Of a stretch of DNA of 64,000 nt, positions 1 to 7,609 are shown in pieces. The notes beneath the pieces are model-generated. The model had not been told where the DNA came from. It saw nothing but the letters and a program-made list of their open reading frames with translations, and ran no database searches. This stretch comes from Streptomyces chryseus (GTDB lineage: Bacteria > Actinomycetota > Actinomycetes > Streptomycetales > Streptomycetaceae), in NCBI RefSeq assembly GCF_014650755.1, contig NZ_BMVO01000026.1, positions 1 to 64,000 of the forward strand. Direction: 5' to 3'. The translations under genes were made by a program, and so were the position numbers. The number at the start of each line of letters is the position of its first letter. The first letter of the stretch is position 1.

Positions 1-477
1 GAACTGGTCACCGGCGGCGTCACCGTCTTCCTCACCACGCAGTACCTGGAGGAGGCCGTGAGCGTGGTCCTCGTGGGGGCCGTCGCGGTGGCCATCGGCT
101 TCCGGTCCACGGGCGCGACCGCCCTGGAGTGGCTGGCGGCGTTCGGGCTGCTCGTGCTCTTCGCCCTGGCGCTCACCTGGATCGCGGTCGGCATGGGGCT
201 GATCAGCCCGAACGCCGAGGCGGCCAGCAACAACGCGATGCCGTTGATCCTGCTGCCGCTCCTGTCCAGCGCCTTCACCCCGGTCGCCTCCATGCCCGGC
301 TGGTTCGAGCCGATCGCCGAGTACCAGCCGTTCACGCCCGCCATCGAGACGCTGCGGGGTCTGCTGCTGGGCAGCGAGATCGGCCACAACGGGTGGCTGG
401 CGGTGGCCTGGTGCCTGGGTCTCGCGGTGCTCGGCTACTTCTGGTCGACGGCGAAGTTCAACCGCGATCCGAAGTAA
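1..477 (+). pseudogene. ABC ATPase-permease chimera (DrrA/DrrB type), 5' end outside window
   Basis: The reading frame is open from base 1. Residues 1-19 (ELVTGGVTVFLTTQYLEEA) match the part of a DrrA-family drug-export ATPase just after Walker B, where LTTQYLEEAD is typical. From base 58 the same frame reads as the C-terminal half of the partner ABC-2 permease. It has two to three membrane helices, the EAASNN and EYQPFTPAIETLRGLLLG segments seen in DrrB-like permeases, and a charged C-terminus ending at the TAA at 475-477. The ATPase C-terminus, the intergenic region and the permease N-terminus are therefore missing, consistent with an in-frame deletion that fused the two genes. Such a fused half-permease is unlikely to transport. 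An assembly collapse could give the same picture. A GTG at 58 could start only the permease half, but no good RBS precedes it. Confidence 0.75.
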
Positions 478-597
478 TCGCGGTGACAGCGCGGGGCGCC
501 TCCCGCACCGCGTTCCGCCCCCAGGGCGGCGTGCTCCGACACCGTGTCGGCCTACGCCGCCCCGTCGGCGTTCCCGGGCGTCCGGCCGGGCGGGTGG

Positions 598-1203
598 TCA
601 GTTCTTGACCGGCCACTCCAGGGGTTCCTTGTAGAAGCCCCGGGTCAGTTCAACGGCGGCGGGCTTCTGGCCTTCCGGGACGAGGAACGCGGTGCAGATC
701 TTCTCCGACTGGCCCTCGCTCAGTTTCTTTTCGAGGTCCGGGGCCGGGCAGTTGGGCCAGGTCGCCTCGCCCATCAGGACGAGGAGGGCGCGGGTGCGCG
801 TGCCGGCGTCGGTCCTGATGACCAGGTCGTCGTCCATGTCGCCGGCGTCCATGGTCTTGCCGCTCTTGTGGGTGAGCGTCGTCCACACGTAGACGGGGAT
901 CTGCGGGCCGTCCTTCTTGTCCTTCTTCAGGCCTGAGTTGTCCATGTCGGCCTTGGTTCCGGTTTCCACCTTGGTCGGGGTGACCGTGTAGGTGGCGCCT
1001 GACGACTTCACCATGTCGCTTTCCTGCTCGGGGCTTTCCTCGCCCAGGCGGTAGGTCTTCTTCTCGTCCGACGCGTCGGAGCCGGAGGTGTGGGAGCCGG
1101 AGCCGCCGTTCTTCCCCGACCCGAAGTCGTTGCAGCCGGTCAGCGCCAAAGCCAGTGCCAGGGCACCCACTGCTGCCGGTATGGCACGAGTCGACGTACG
1201 CAT
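598..1203 (-). CDS. Secreted lipoprotein, unknown function
   Basis: A 201-residue protein. The N-terminus has the form of a lipoprotein signal: a basic start (MRTSTR), a hydrophobic stretch and a lipobox LTGC with the lipidated Cys near residue 23. A Gly/Ser/Lys/Asp-rich linker follows. The mature part (about residues 55-201) contains an IPVYVWTTLTHKSGK segment and two further Cys (WPNCPAP and EKICTAF) that could form a disulfide. This resembles the small DUF-type lipoproteins of streptomycetes, but no specific family is recognised. The ATG at 1203 is chosen because GAGGATCAG lies immediately upstream and the signal peptide starts there. The longer open frame upstream is non-coding. It is transcribed on its own, downstream of the FMN reductase on the same strand with a 134-bp gap. 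Confidence 0.85.
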   Translation of the reverse strand: MRTSTRAIPAAVGALALALALTGCNDFGSGKNGGSGSHTSGSDASDEKKTYRLGEESPEQESDMVKSSGATYTVTPTKVETGTKADMDNSGLKKDKKDGPQIPVYVWTTLTHKSGKTMDAGDMDDDLVIRTDAGTRTRALLVLMGEATWPNCPAPDLEKKLSEGQSEKICTAFLVPEGQKPAAVELTRGFYKEPLEWPVKN

Positions 1204-1337
1204 CTGATCCTCTGTTCCCCGTTGGCTGTTTCCCGTTCCCGGCCAGGCCGTTGGCGGCGCGGCCGGGTCCTGAATCGCCGTCGATCTTGCCAGAGCGGGG
1301 TGGGTGCCCCGAGGGGCGGGCCGGGGGTGGTGCCGGG

Positions 1338-1955
1338 TTACCGCGATTCCGTTTGTTCCTCGTACGGGAAGCGGGCGAGCGGGGTCTCGCGCTGGAAGAA
1401 CGTCTTGGCGCGGATCATCGCCCGCCCGTCGTCGCGGATCTGGCCGGGGCGGGAGCCGTTGCCGGTCAGCAGGCCGCCGAAGCGCATCCGCAGGTAGGCC
1501 GCCGTGTGGTGGAGGGTGGTCACGAGTCCGTCGGCGACGACTTCGTCGTGGTCCGCCATGGCCGTCACTCCCCACAGGGTGCGTCCGGCCATCCGCTGCT
1601 TGAAGTCCGAGCCGGGCACGGTCAGCCAGCCCGACCAGTAGTCGAGGTAGCGCTTGGTGTGCGCGGAGAGGGTGTACCAGTACAGGGGTGAGGCGAGGAC
1701 GATGTCGGTGGCTTCCAGGGTGGCCTGGCGCAGTGCCTCCTCGGTCTCCCCGACGGTCCAGCCGTCGCTCTCGTGCCTCCCGTCCTGGAAGTCCGGCAGC
1801 GGTAGTTGTGCCAGGTCGACCCAGCGCCGGCGGGTGCCGGGGGGCAGCTGCTGGGCGGCGGCCCGGGCGAGTATCTCGGTGTTGCCGTGGGGGCGGGAGC
1901 TGCCGAGGACGAAGAGGAACGAGCGGTCCGGGCCGGTGGCCGTGTCGGTGGTCAT
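1338..1955 (-). CDS. NADPH-dependent FMN reductase / flavodoxin-fold oxidoreductase
   Basis: A 205-residue flavodoxin-like protein. The FMN phosphate-binding loop GSSRPHGNTE is near residues 19-28, and the second flavin-contacting segment SPLYWYTLSAHTKRYLDYW is in the middle. Both are typical of the NADPH-dependent FMN reductase / WrbA-like superfamily that reduces flavins or quinones with NAD(P)H in the cytoplasm. The ATG at 1955 has AGGAG seven bases upstream (AGGAGCAGACATG), so it is preferred over the upstream in-frame start at 2006. The gene is divergent from the beta-lactamase-like gene at 2064, with 108 bp between them. The substrate cannot be told from sequence. Confidence 0.85.
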   Translation of the reverse strand: MTTDTATGPDRSFLFVLGSSRPHGNTEILARAAAQQLPPGTRRRWVDLAQLPLPDFQDGRHESDGWTVGETEEALRQATLEATDIVLASPLYWYTLSAHTKRYLDYWSGWLTVPGSDFKQRMAGRTLWGVTAMADHDEVVADGLVTTLHHTAAYLRMRFGGLLTGNGSRPGQIRDDGRAMIRAKTFFQRETPLARFPYEEQTESR

Positions 1956-2063
1956 GTCTGCTCCTGGGGAGGCGGTGAGTACCTCGCTGGCAACTGCCGT
2001 GCGCACGGGGGTTATTCCGATACGCGCTCGACGGGGCGGGGGTGCTGGAGGTAGGTGTTGACC

Positions 2064-3440
2064 ATGACCTCATCGTTCGAAGAGCTGCTTCCCGGTACGC
2101 GACGTGCCCTTTCGCACCGCATCGCCACCGCACAGGCCGAGGGCAGGGCCCCCTCGTGCGTGGCCGCGGTGCAGCGCGAGGGGCGCACCGTGTGGACGGG
2201 TGCGCGTACGTGCGTCGACGGGCACGCTCCGGACGGGGACACGCAGTACCGGATCGGGTCGATCACCAAGACGCTCACCGCCGTGCTGGTGTTGCGGTTG
2301 CGCGACGAGGGGCTGCTCGACCTCGGGGATCCGCTGGAGAAGCATCTTCCGGGCACGGGGGTGGGCGAGGTGACGGTAGCTCAGTTGCTGAGTCATACGG
2401 CCGGGCTGCCCGCGGAGACACCGGCGCCCTGGTGGGAGCGGACGCCGGGTTCGTTGCGGCCTGAGCTGGCCGATGTGCTGGGTGAGCGGGCGCGGATGCA
2501 TCCGGTCGGGCGTACGCACCACTACTCGAATCCCGGCTACACGCTGCTCGGGCGGCTTGTCGAGGCGGTGCGGGGGCGTTCGTGGGCCGAGGCGCTGCGG
2601 AGCGAGGTCCTTGAGCCGCTGGGCATGCGGCGTACGGGTCCGCAGGCCGAGGCACCGTACGCGGGGGGCTGGGCGGTGCACCCGTGGGCGGATGTGATGC
2701 TGCCGGAGCCGGCCGTGGATCTGGGGCTGATGGCTCCGGCCGGTCAGCTCTGGTCGACGGCCGACGATCTCTGCCGCTTCGCCGCGTTCCTGGCGGTGGG
2801 TGACGGGAGGGTGCTGGGCGCCGATTCCGTACGGGAGATGCGTACGCCGGCGGCTCCTGCGGGTCCTGGTGAGGGGGCGGGGGGCTACGGGCTGGGGTTG
2901 CAGATCGTGCGGGCCGGGGAGCGCACGCTGGTGGGGCACTCGGGTTCGCTGCCGGGCTTCGTCGCCGGCCTGTGGGTCGGTGTGGAGGACGGGCTGGCCG
3001 CCGTGGTGCTCACCAACGCCACGTCGGGGCTTTCCGCTCCGGCGGTGGCGGCCGACCTGATCCGCATCGTGGCGGAGGCCGAGCCGCGTATCCCGCAGCC
3101 CTGGCGTCCGTTGCCCGAGGTGGACCAGGAGCTGCTGGGGCTGACGGGGCCGTGGTTCTGGGGTACGGCGGCGTACGCCCTCTCTCTCACCGCCGACCGG
3201 GGGCTGGAGCTTCAGCCGCTGCGGGGCACCGGCAGGGGCGCGCGCTTCGCGGCCCGGCCGGACGGTACGTGGACCGGGCTGGACGGCTACTACCTGGGGG
3301 AGACGCTGCGGGTGGTGCGCCGGGAGGACGGCTCGGTGAGCCACTTGGATCTGGGGTCGTTCGTCTTCACCCGTGAGCCGTACGAGCCGGGGGACATGGT
3401 TCCTGGCGGCGTGGACGAGGGTGGCTGGCGCGGGCTCTGA
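2064..3440 (+). CDS. Serine hydrolase, class C beta-lactamase/esterase-like
   Basis: A 458-residue member of the beta-lactamase (PF00144) family. The catalytic triad of motifs is visible: SITK (SxxK) near residue 70, YSN in HHYSNPGYTLLG near residue 155, and HSG (VGHSGSLPG) near residue 297. There is no signal peptide, so it is predicted to be cytoplasmic and is more likely an esterase or D-aminopeptidase-like hydrolase than a resistance enzyme. The C-terminal 110 residues form an extra beta-rich domain, often seen in this family. The ATG at 2064 is chosen, with GGAGG about 12 bases upstream. An in-frame GTG at 2055 lies too close to the RBS. The stop is followed at once by a parS-like sequence and then a strong hairpin. 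Confidence 0.85.
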   Translation: MTSSFEELLPGTRRALSHRIATAQAEGRAPSCVAAVQREGRTVWTGARTCVDGHAPDGDTQYRIGSITKTLTAVLVLRLRDEGLLDLGDPLEKHLPGTGVGEVTVAQLLSHTAGLPAETPAPWWERTPGSLRPELADVLGERARMHPVGRTHHYSNPGYTLLGRLVEAVRGRSWAEALRSEVLEPLGMRRTGPQAEAPYAGGWAVHPWADVMLPEPAVDLGLMAPAGQLWSTADDLCRFAAFLAVGDGRVLGADSVREMRTPAAPAGPGEGAGGYGLGLQIVRAGERTLVGHSGSLPGFVAGLWVGVEDGLAAVVLTNATSGLSAPAVAADLIRIVAEAEPRIPQPWRPLPEVDQELLGLTGPWFWGTAAYALSLTADRGLELQPLRGTGRGARFAARPDGTWTGLDGYYLGETLRVVRREDGSVSHLDLGSFVFTREPYEPGDMVPGGVDEGGWRGL

Positions 3441-3441
3441 T

Positions 3442-3455
3442 GTTTCACGTGGAAC
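3442..3455. other. Near-consensus parS site
   Basis: GTTTCACGTGGAAC differs in one base from the Streptomyces parS palindrome GTTTCACGTGAAAC. It starts two bases after the stop codon of the beta-lactamase-like gene. ParB binds such 14-bp sites clustered around oriC to segregate chromosomes into spores. The single mismatch falls in the right arm. Confidence 0.7.
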
Positions 3456-3489
3456 CGTGCTCGGGGCCGGGGGACCGGTAGAGTGCGAG

Positions 3490-3530
3490 CGGGCCCGAAG
3501 TCGCACGTTCTGGATGCGACTTCGGGCCCG
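3490..3530. terminator. Bidirectional hairpin terminator
   Basis: A perfect 16-bp inverted repeat. The left arm is CGGGCCCGAAGTCGCA (3490-3505) and the right arm is 3515-3530, with a 9-base loop. It lies between the convergent beta-lactamase-like gene and the Mrr-type gene. No strong U-run follows, as is common in actinomycetes. Confidence 0.85.
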
Positions 3531-3560
3531 ACCTGTTGGGACGGTTCCAACGGTGTGCCG

Positions 3561-4619
3561 TTACGGGACGCTGTTGAGGACCTGCAGGGTGGCTCCGTTG
3601 TTCCATGCCTCCAGCAGGCCGCGGTGGACAGCCGTCACATCGTGCCGCGCGGCCAGCAGCAGGGCGTCCCGTGTGAACGGGCAGGTGGCGACGAGTAACG
3701 CGATGTCCGCGTTGTATTCGAGTTTCGCCATGCCGATGAACTGCTGGACGTCGCCGCTGGCGATGGTCGAACCGGGGTTGCGGGACTTGCACTGCACGAC
3801 GATGCGCCGGCCGTCGGGGGTGTAGGCGACGATGTCCGCGCCGGTGTCGCCGTGGCCTCCGGTGACCGTGACGCGGTCGCAGCCGTCGCGTCGGCAGAGC
3901 CACGCGATGTGCTGTTCGAACTGGCGGGGGTTCATGGCGTCGAGTGCGCCCATGGAGCCGGCCGCCTCACGTTCGCGCAGTACGCGGCGGAGGTGGGTCA
4001 CTTCGTCTTCCAGGGCCTGGATGCGGCTGCGGTGTTCGCCGTCGTTCTGGACGGCGGCGTTGAGCAGGGGGACGACGGTGCGGCCGACAGCGGTGCGGCA
4101 GACCTCCTCCGCGATCTCGGCGACCTGCCGGTCGGTGCGCGTGACCACGCGCTGGTCGAGGATCTCGCCGATGTGCTCGTCGAGCAGCGAGGCGAGCCTG
4201 TGGACAAAGTTGTCCACAGGTCGCGGCCGCTGGTTCTCCTCGACGTCGAGCAAGTGAGTACGCACCTGACGTGCGACGATGCTGTCGCGCAGGAGCATGG
4301 CGACGTTGAGTACGGTCCTTCGCGTGAACAGCCCGACCTGGCTCGTGTAGCGGTTCACGAAGGCTCCTGCCTTGAAGGCAGTAACCTCCTCGGCGGTCGC
4401 CAGGCGGTAGCCGTTCGCCTCGAGCTCCTCGCGGTGGTCGCTCACCATGCTGTAGACAGCGGTCTCGAGCACGTCGAAGTAGGTGGCGACCATCTGTGTC
4501 GTCACATGTGTCCCGTCCGGGAGCAGGGTCAGCGCTTTGACTTTGTCGAGTGCTTCCGTGCGTTGCGCGACGCTGTCGCGCAGGGTCCTGGATTCCAGCA
4601 GGGCCACTTCGTCGGTCAT
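3561..4619 (-). CDS. Mrr-type restriction endonuclease with ORF6N-like N-terminal module
   Basis: A 352-residue protein. Residues 1-130 form a module with LLESRTLRD, LDKVKAL, LPDGTHVTTQMVATYFDV and LFTRRTVLNVAMLLRDS. A closely related copy occurs in the gene at 47528. The layout (promoter-like name test, HTH-like segment, then a FTRRxVLNVAMLL block) recalls ORF6N/KilA-N phage regulator domains, but that is inference. The middle (about 140-240) is helical and coiled. The C-terminal 110 residues carry the Mrr_cat nuclease pattern: FEQ, GDTGADIVAY and VVQCKSRNPG, giving the E...D...QxK active site. It probably cleaves or senses modified DNA. The ATG at 4619 has AGGAGGAG upstream and matches the paralogue start. 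One in-frame TTA codon (3696-3698, IALLV) makes translation likely to depend on the bldA tRNA. No methyltransferase is adjacent. Confidence 0.8.
   Translation of the reverse strand: MTDEVALLESRTLRDSVAQRTEALDKVKALTLLPDGTHVTTQMVATYFDVLETAVYSMVSDHREELEANGYRLATAEEVTAFKAGAFVNRYTSQVGLFTRRTVLNVAMLLRDSIVARQVRTHLLDVEENQRPRPVDNFVHRLASLLDEHIGEILDQRVVTRTDRQVAEIAEEVCRTAVGRTVVPLLNAAVQNDGEHRSRIQALEDEVTHLRRVLREREAAGSMGALDAMNPRQFEQHIAWLCRRDGCDRVTVTGGHGDTGADIVAYTPDGRRIVVQCKSRNPGSTIASGDVQQFIGMAKLEYNADIALLVATCPFTRDALLLAARHDVTAVHRGLLEAWNNGATLQVLNSVP
4201..4220. other. Inverted pair of perfect DnaA boxes
   Basis: TGTGGACAA (4201-4209, minus-strand TTGTCCACA) and TTGTCCACA (4212-4220, plus strand) lie back to back with a two-base gap inside the Mrr-type gene. 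Both equal the Streptomyces DnaA-box consensus. They encode part of the DNFVHRL segment. Confidence 0.6.
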
Positions 4620-4733
4620 CCGGCTCGTCTCCTCCTGGGCCTGGGCGGCCCGTTCGAGTGGGGGACGGCATTCGGACATACGGCCGCCCCCTCTTGCGGG
4701 GGCAACGAGCCAAATCGGATAAAGAAACGGTTT

Positions 4734-5186
4734 TCAGATACTCATCTTGAAACCGACATGGGAGGCCTCGAAGCCGAGTCGCTCGTAGAAGCGGTGGGCG
4801 TCGGTGCGCGTGGCGTCGGAGCTGAGCTGGACCAACTGGCAGTTCTGGCGGCGGGGTTCGTCGATGGCCCACTCGATCAGGCGGCTGCCGAGGCCGCTGC
4901 CGCGTTCGTCGGCGTGGATGCGTACGCCTTCGATGATCGAGCGGGTGGAGCCGCGACGGGACAGGCCGGGGATCACGGTGAGCTGGAGGGTGCCGACGAC
5001 CCGGTTCTCGCGCGCGGCGACGACGAGGTGCTGGTTCGGGTCGTCGGTGAGGCGGGCGAGGGCGGTGGTGTAGGGGGTGAGGTCGTCGGGGGATTCGCGC
5101 TGGGCGCCGAGGGGGTCGTCGGCGAGCATGGCGACGATCGCCGGGAGGTCGTCGGCGGTGGCGGGGCGTACCTGGAGATCGTTCAT
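4734..5186 (-). CDS. GNAT-family N-acetyltransferase
   Basis: A 150-residue single GNAT domain. It begins with the usual VRPATADDLPAIVAML helix and carries the acetyl-CoA pyrophosphate loop in motif A (IHADERGSGLGSRLIEWA, giving the R/Q-x-x-G-x-G/A pattern). It ends with the beta-hairpin region DAHRFYERLGFEASHVGFKM. It would transfer an acetyl group to an unknown small molecule or protein in the cytoplasm. The start at 5186 (MNDLQVRPA) is chosen because it gives the standard GNAT N-terminus. A TTG at 5204 with AAGGG upstream is an alternative. It is on the same strand as the MarR gene, 34 bp away, and may be cotranscribed with it. Confidence 0.85.
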   Translation of the reverse strand: MNDLQVRPATADDLPAIVAMLADDPLGAQRESPDDLTPYTTALARLTDDPNQHLVVAARENRVVGTLQLTVIPGLSRRGSTRSIIEGVRIHADERGSGLGSRLIEWAIDEPRRQNCQLVQLSSDATRTDAHRFYERLGFEASHVGFKMSI

Positions 5187-5220
5187 GGGGCGCAGGGTAC
5201 GCAAACTGCCCTTTTCGCGG

Positions 5221-5679
5221 TTACGTGGGGACGCGCAGCTCTTCCACGGCTCGGACCAGGGGCGCGAGTTCGGTGTTCTTCGCGGCTTCGTCGAGTGCTT
5301 CGCGCAGGGCCGCGTCGTTGGTGGGGCGTGCCTCGGCGAGCAGGGCCTGGCCGGCGTCGGTGACGTCGGTGTAGATACCGCGGCGGTCGGTTTCGCAGAG
5401 GTAGCGGGTCAGCAGTCCGCGGTCTTCGAGGCGGGTGACGAGGCGTGTGGTGGCGCTCTGGCTCAGTACGACGGCGTCGGCGACCTGCTGCATGCGCAGG
5501 TGTCCGCCGGGGCCGCTGTGCTGGCGGCTGAGGACGTCGAGGAGTGAGTACTCGCGCACGCTGAGGCTGTGCCGGCCTTGGAGGGCCTTCTCGATGTGGG
5601 CGTCGATCCGGCCGTGCAGCAGGGAGAGGGCGCACCAGCTCTGGGAGAGGGCGGTGAGTGCCGGGTCTGTCGCGGTCAT
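5221..5679 (-). CDS. MarR-family transcriptional regulator
   Basis: A 152-residue winged-helix repressor. The HTH is at about residues 55-85 (MQQVADAVVLSQSATTRLVTRLEDRGLL) and the wing DRRGIYTDVTDAGQALL follows, as in MarR. The ATG at 5679 has AAGGAGAG upstream. It is divergent from the MFS transporter gene at 5825. This arrangement usually means the regulator represses the transporter and is released by a toxic ligand, here inferred from context. The shared 145-bp region carries two direct repeats that could be its operators. Confidence 0.9.
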   Translation of the reverse strand: MTATDPALTALSQSWCALSLLHGRIDAHIEKALQGRHSLSVREYSLLDVLSRQHSGPGGHLRMQQVADAVVLSQSATTRLVTRLEDRGLLTRYLCETDRRGIYTDVTDAGQALLAEARPTNDAALREALDEAAKNTELAPLVRAVEELRVPT

Positions 5680-5748
5680 GGGTCTCTCCTTGTCGGGAGC
5701 GGGTGAACGCCCGGGGACCAGGATAGACGACTGCCGCAATAGCCCGCG

Positions 5749-5778
5749 CTTGCAATTAACCCGCGTCTGCAATTAATG
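5749..5778. promoter_or_regulatory. Candidate MarR operator repeats
   Basis: TGCAATTAA occurs twice (5751-5759 and 5768-5776), 17 bases apart, in the AT-richer part of the MarR-MFS intergenic region. Further inverted GC(A/T)-rich elements follow up to 5810. Position and spacing suit a divergent operator, but the identity of the binding protein is inferred. Confidence 0.4.
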
Positions 5779-5824
5779 TCGACGCTTGTAAGGCGCATGC
5801 GCAATCTATTCGGAAGGTCTGGCC

Positions 5825-7030
5825 ATGCCACTCGCACTCCTCGCCCTCGCCATCGGGGCGTTCGGGATCGGCACCACAGAGTTCGTGATCATGGGCCTGC
5901 TGCCCGAGGTCGCCGCCGACTTCGGTGTCTCGATCCCCACCGCCGGCTACCTGGTCAGCGGCTACGCGCTCGGGGTCGTCCTGGGCGCTCCGCTCCTGTC
6001 GGTCCTCGGCACCCGGATCTCCCGCAAGCGCATGCTGTTGCTGCTGATGGGGCTGTTCATCGCGGGCAACCTGCTCTCGGCAGTCGCTCCCTCGTTCGGC
6101 GTGATGCTCGGCGGCCGCGTGGTCGCCTCGCTCGCCCACGGCGCGTTCTTCGGTATCGGCTCGATCGTCGCGGCCGACCTGGTCGCCCCGGAGAAGAAGG
6201 CCGGAGCCATCGCGATGATGTTCACCGGCCTCACCGTCGCCAATGTCGTCGGTGTCCCGCTCGGCACCTTCGTCGGCCAGAGCTACGGCTGGCGGATCAC
6301 GTTCGCCGCGGTGGCGGTGCTCGGTGTGCTCGGTCTGCTGGGCGTCGCCCGGCTCGTACCGGAGACGCCCAAGCCCGAGGGCGTACGGCTGCGCCACGAG
6401 CTGGCCGCCTTCCGCAATGTGCAGGTGCTGCTCGCCATGGCGATGACCGTGCTGGGCTTCGGCGGTGTCTTCGCCGCCATCACCTACCTCGCGCCGATGA
6501 TGACGGGGGTGGCCGGCTACTCCGCCGGGTCCGTCACCTGGCTGCTGGTCCTGTTCGGCCTCGGCATGGTCGGCGGCAACCTGATCGGCGGCCGGTTCGC
6601 GGACCGTGCCCTGATGCCGCTGCTGTACGTGTCCCTGGGCGCCCTCGCGGTGGTCCTGGCGCTGTTCACGCTCACCGCTCACGACCGGATCGCGGCGGCC
6701 GTGACGATCGTGCTGATCGGCGGCCTGGGCTTCGCCACCGTTCCGCCGCTGCAAAAGCGCGTCCTCGACCAGGCGGCGGGCGCCCCCACCCTCGCGTCCG
6801 CCGTCAACATCGGCGCCTTCAACCTCGGCAACGCGCTCGCCGCGTGGCTCGGCGGCCTCGTCATCGCGGCCGGGCTCGGCTACACCGCCCCCAACTGGGT
6901 CGGCGCCGTGCTCGCCGCCTCCGCTCTCGGCCTGGCGTTCCTCTCCAGCGCCCTGGAGCGCCGTACGGACGCCCGCAGCCGGGTGGTCGCGGGCTCGGTT
7001 CCCGAGCCGGCCGCCGCTGTACGCCGCTGA
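5825..7030 (+). CDS. MFS drug/metabolite efflux transporter (DHA1, AraJ/Cmx type)
   Basis: A 401-residue inner-membrane protein with about 12 helices. It opens with the signature of the AraJ/Cmx/YdhP branch of DHA1 proton antiporters, FGIGTTEFVIMGLLPEVA. The motif-A-like loop between helices 2 and 3 is present (GTRISRKRML). Motif C-like GxxxGxxxG is seen around GLTVANVVGVPLGTFVG. GGAAGG lies about ten bases before the ATG. It is divergent from a MarR regulator, so it is probably an inducible exporter of a small hydrophobic drug or metabolite. The GlcG/HbpS-like gene follows 39 bp downstream on the same strand. Confidence 0.9.
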   Translation: MPLALLALAIGAFGIGTTEFVIMGLLPEVAADFGVSIPTAGYLVSGYALGVVLGAPLLSVLGTRISRKRMLLLLMGLFIAGNLLSAVAPSFGVMLGGRVVASLAHGAFFGIGSIVAADLVAPEKKAGAIAMMFTGLTVANVVGVPLGTFVGQSYGWRITFAAVAVLGVLGLLGVARLVPETPKPEGVRLRHELAAFRNVQVLLAMAMTVLGFGGVFAAITYLAPMMTGVAGYSAGSVTWLLVLFGLGMVGGNLIGGRFADRALMPLLYVSLGALAVVLALFTLTAHDRIAAAVTIVLIGGLGFATVPPLQKRVLDQAAGAPTLASAVNIGAFNLGNALAAWLGGLVIAAGLGYTAPNWVGAVLAASALGLAFLSSALERRTDARSRVVAGSVPEPAAAVRR

Positions 7031-7069
7031 ATCACCCCCCTGGCAACGCCGCTGGACCACCCTTCCCGC

Positions 7070-7519
7070 ATGAGCACCACCGAGACCACCATCGGCACCA
7101 CTGCGACCGCCGTGGTCCCGCTGACCGTCCAGGACGCCGAAGCGCTCGTCGACGCGGCCCGTCGCGCGGCGCAGGAAGCCGGGGTCGCCGTCGCCGTCGC
7201 CGTTCTCGACGCGGGCGGGCACCTGCTCGCCTTCCGGCGCGACGACCGGGCCGTACTGATCGCGGGCGAGACGAGCACCCGCAAGGCGTACACCGCGCTC
7301 CAGCTGGACTCCGCCACGGCCGATCTGGTCGACGCGGTGCAGCCCGGCGGGCTCTTCCACACGCTGCCGACCGCGCTGGACCGCCCGCTCCTGTTCCTCG
7401 CGGGCGGCGTACCGGTCCACCGTGACGGGCGGCTGATCGGGGCGGTCGGTGTGGGCGGCGGAGCGCCCGACCAGGACCACGGCTTCGCGACCGCTGCCGT
7501 CGAAGCGCTCGGCCGGTAG
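7070..7519 (+). CDS. GlcG/HbpS-like domain protein
   Basis: A 149-residue protein of the GlcG/HbpS family (PF03928). It shows the characteristic order: a helix VQDAEALVDAARRAAQEAGVAVAVAVLDAGGHLLAFRRDD, then GETSTRKAYTALQ, then FLAGGVPVHRDGRLIGAVGVGGGAPDQDHGFA. HbpS of S. reticuli binds haem extracellularly, but this copy has no signal peptide. Many cytoplasmic members bind small ligands of unknown nature. It has no clear RBS and probably relies on readthrough from the transporter gene 39 bp upstream. Confidence 0.8.
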   Translation: MSTTETTIGTTATAVVPLTVQDAEALVDAARRAAQEAGVAVAVAVLDAGGHLLAFRRDDRAVLIAGETSTRKAYTALQLDSATADLVDAVQPGGLFHTLPTALDRPLLFLAGGVPVHRDGRLIGAVGVGGGAPDQDHGFATAAVEALGR

Positions 7520-7609
7520 CCGGCTGGACGGCCGGGCCCGCTGTCGTTGCCGCTGGGCGCGACGCCGGGCCCGTCGTGCGTCAGGCCCGCCGTTTCGTTC
7601 CGCCGCCCG

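Noticed and set aside
3561..4619. A full restriction-modification or phage-defence island
   Set aside because: Neighbours are ordinary metabolic and regulatory genes, and no methyltransferase or helicase is adjacent.
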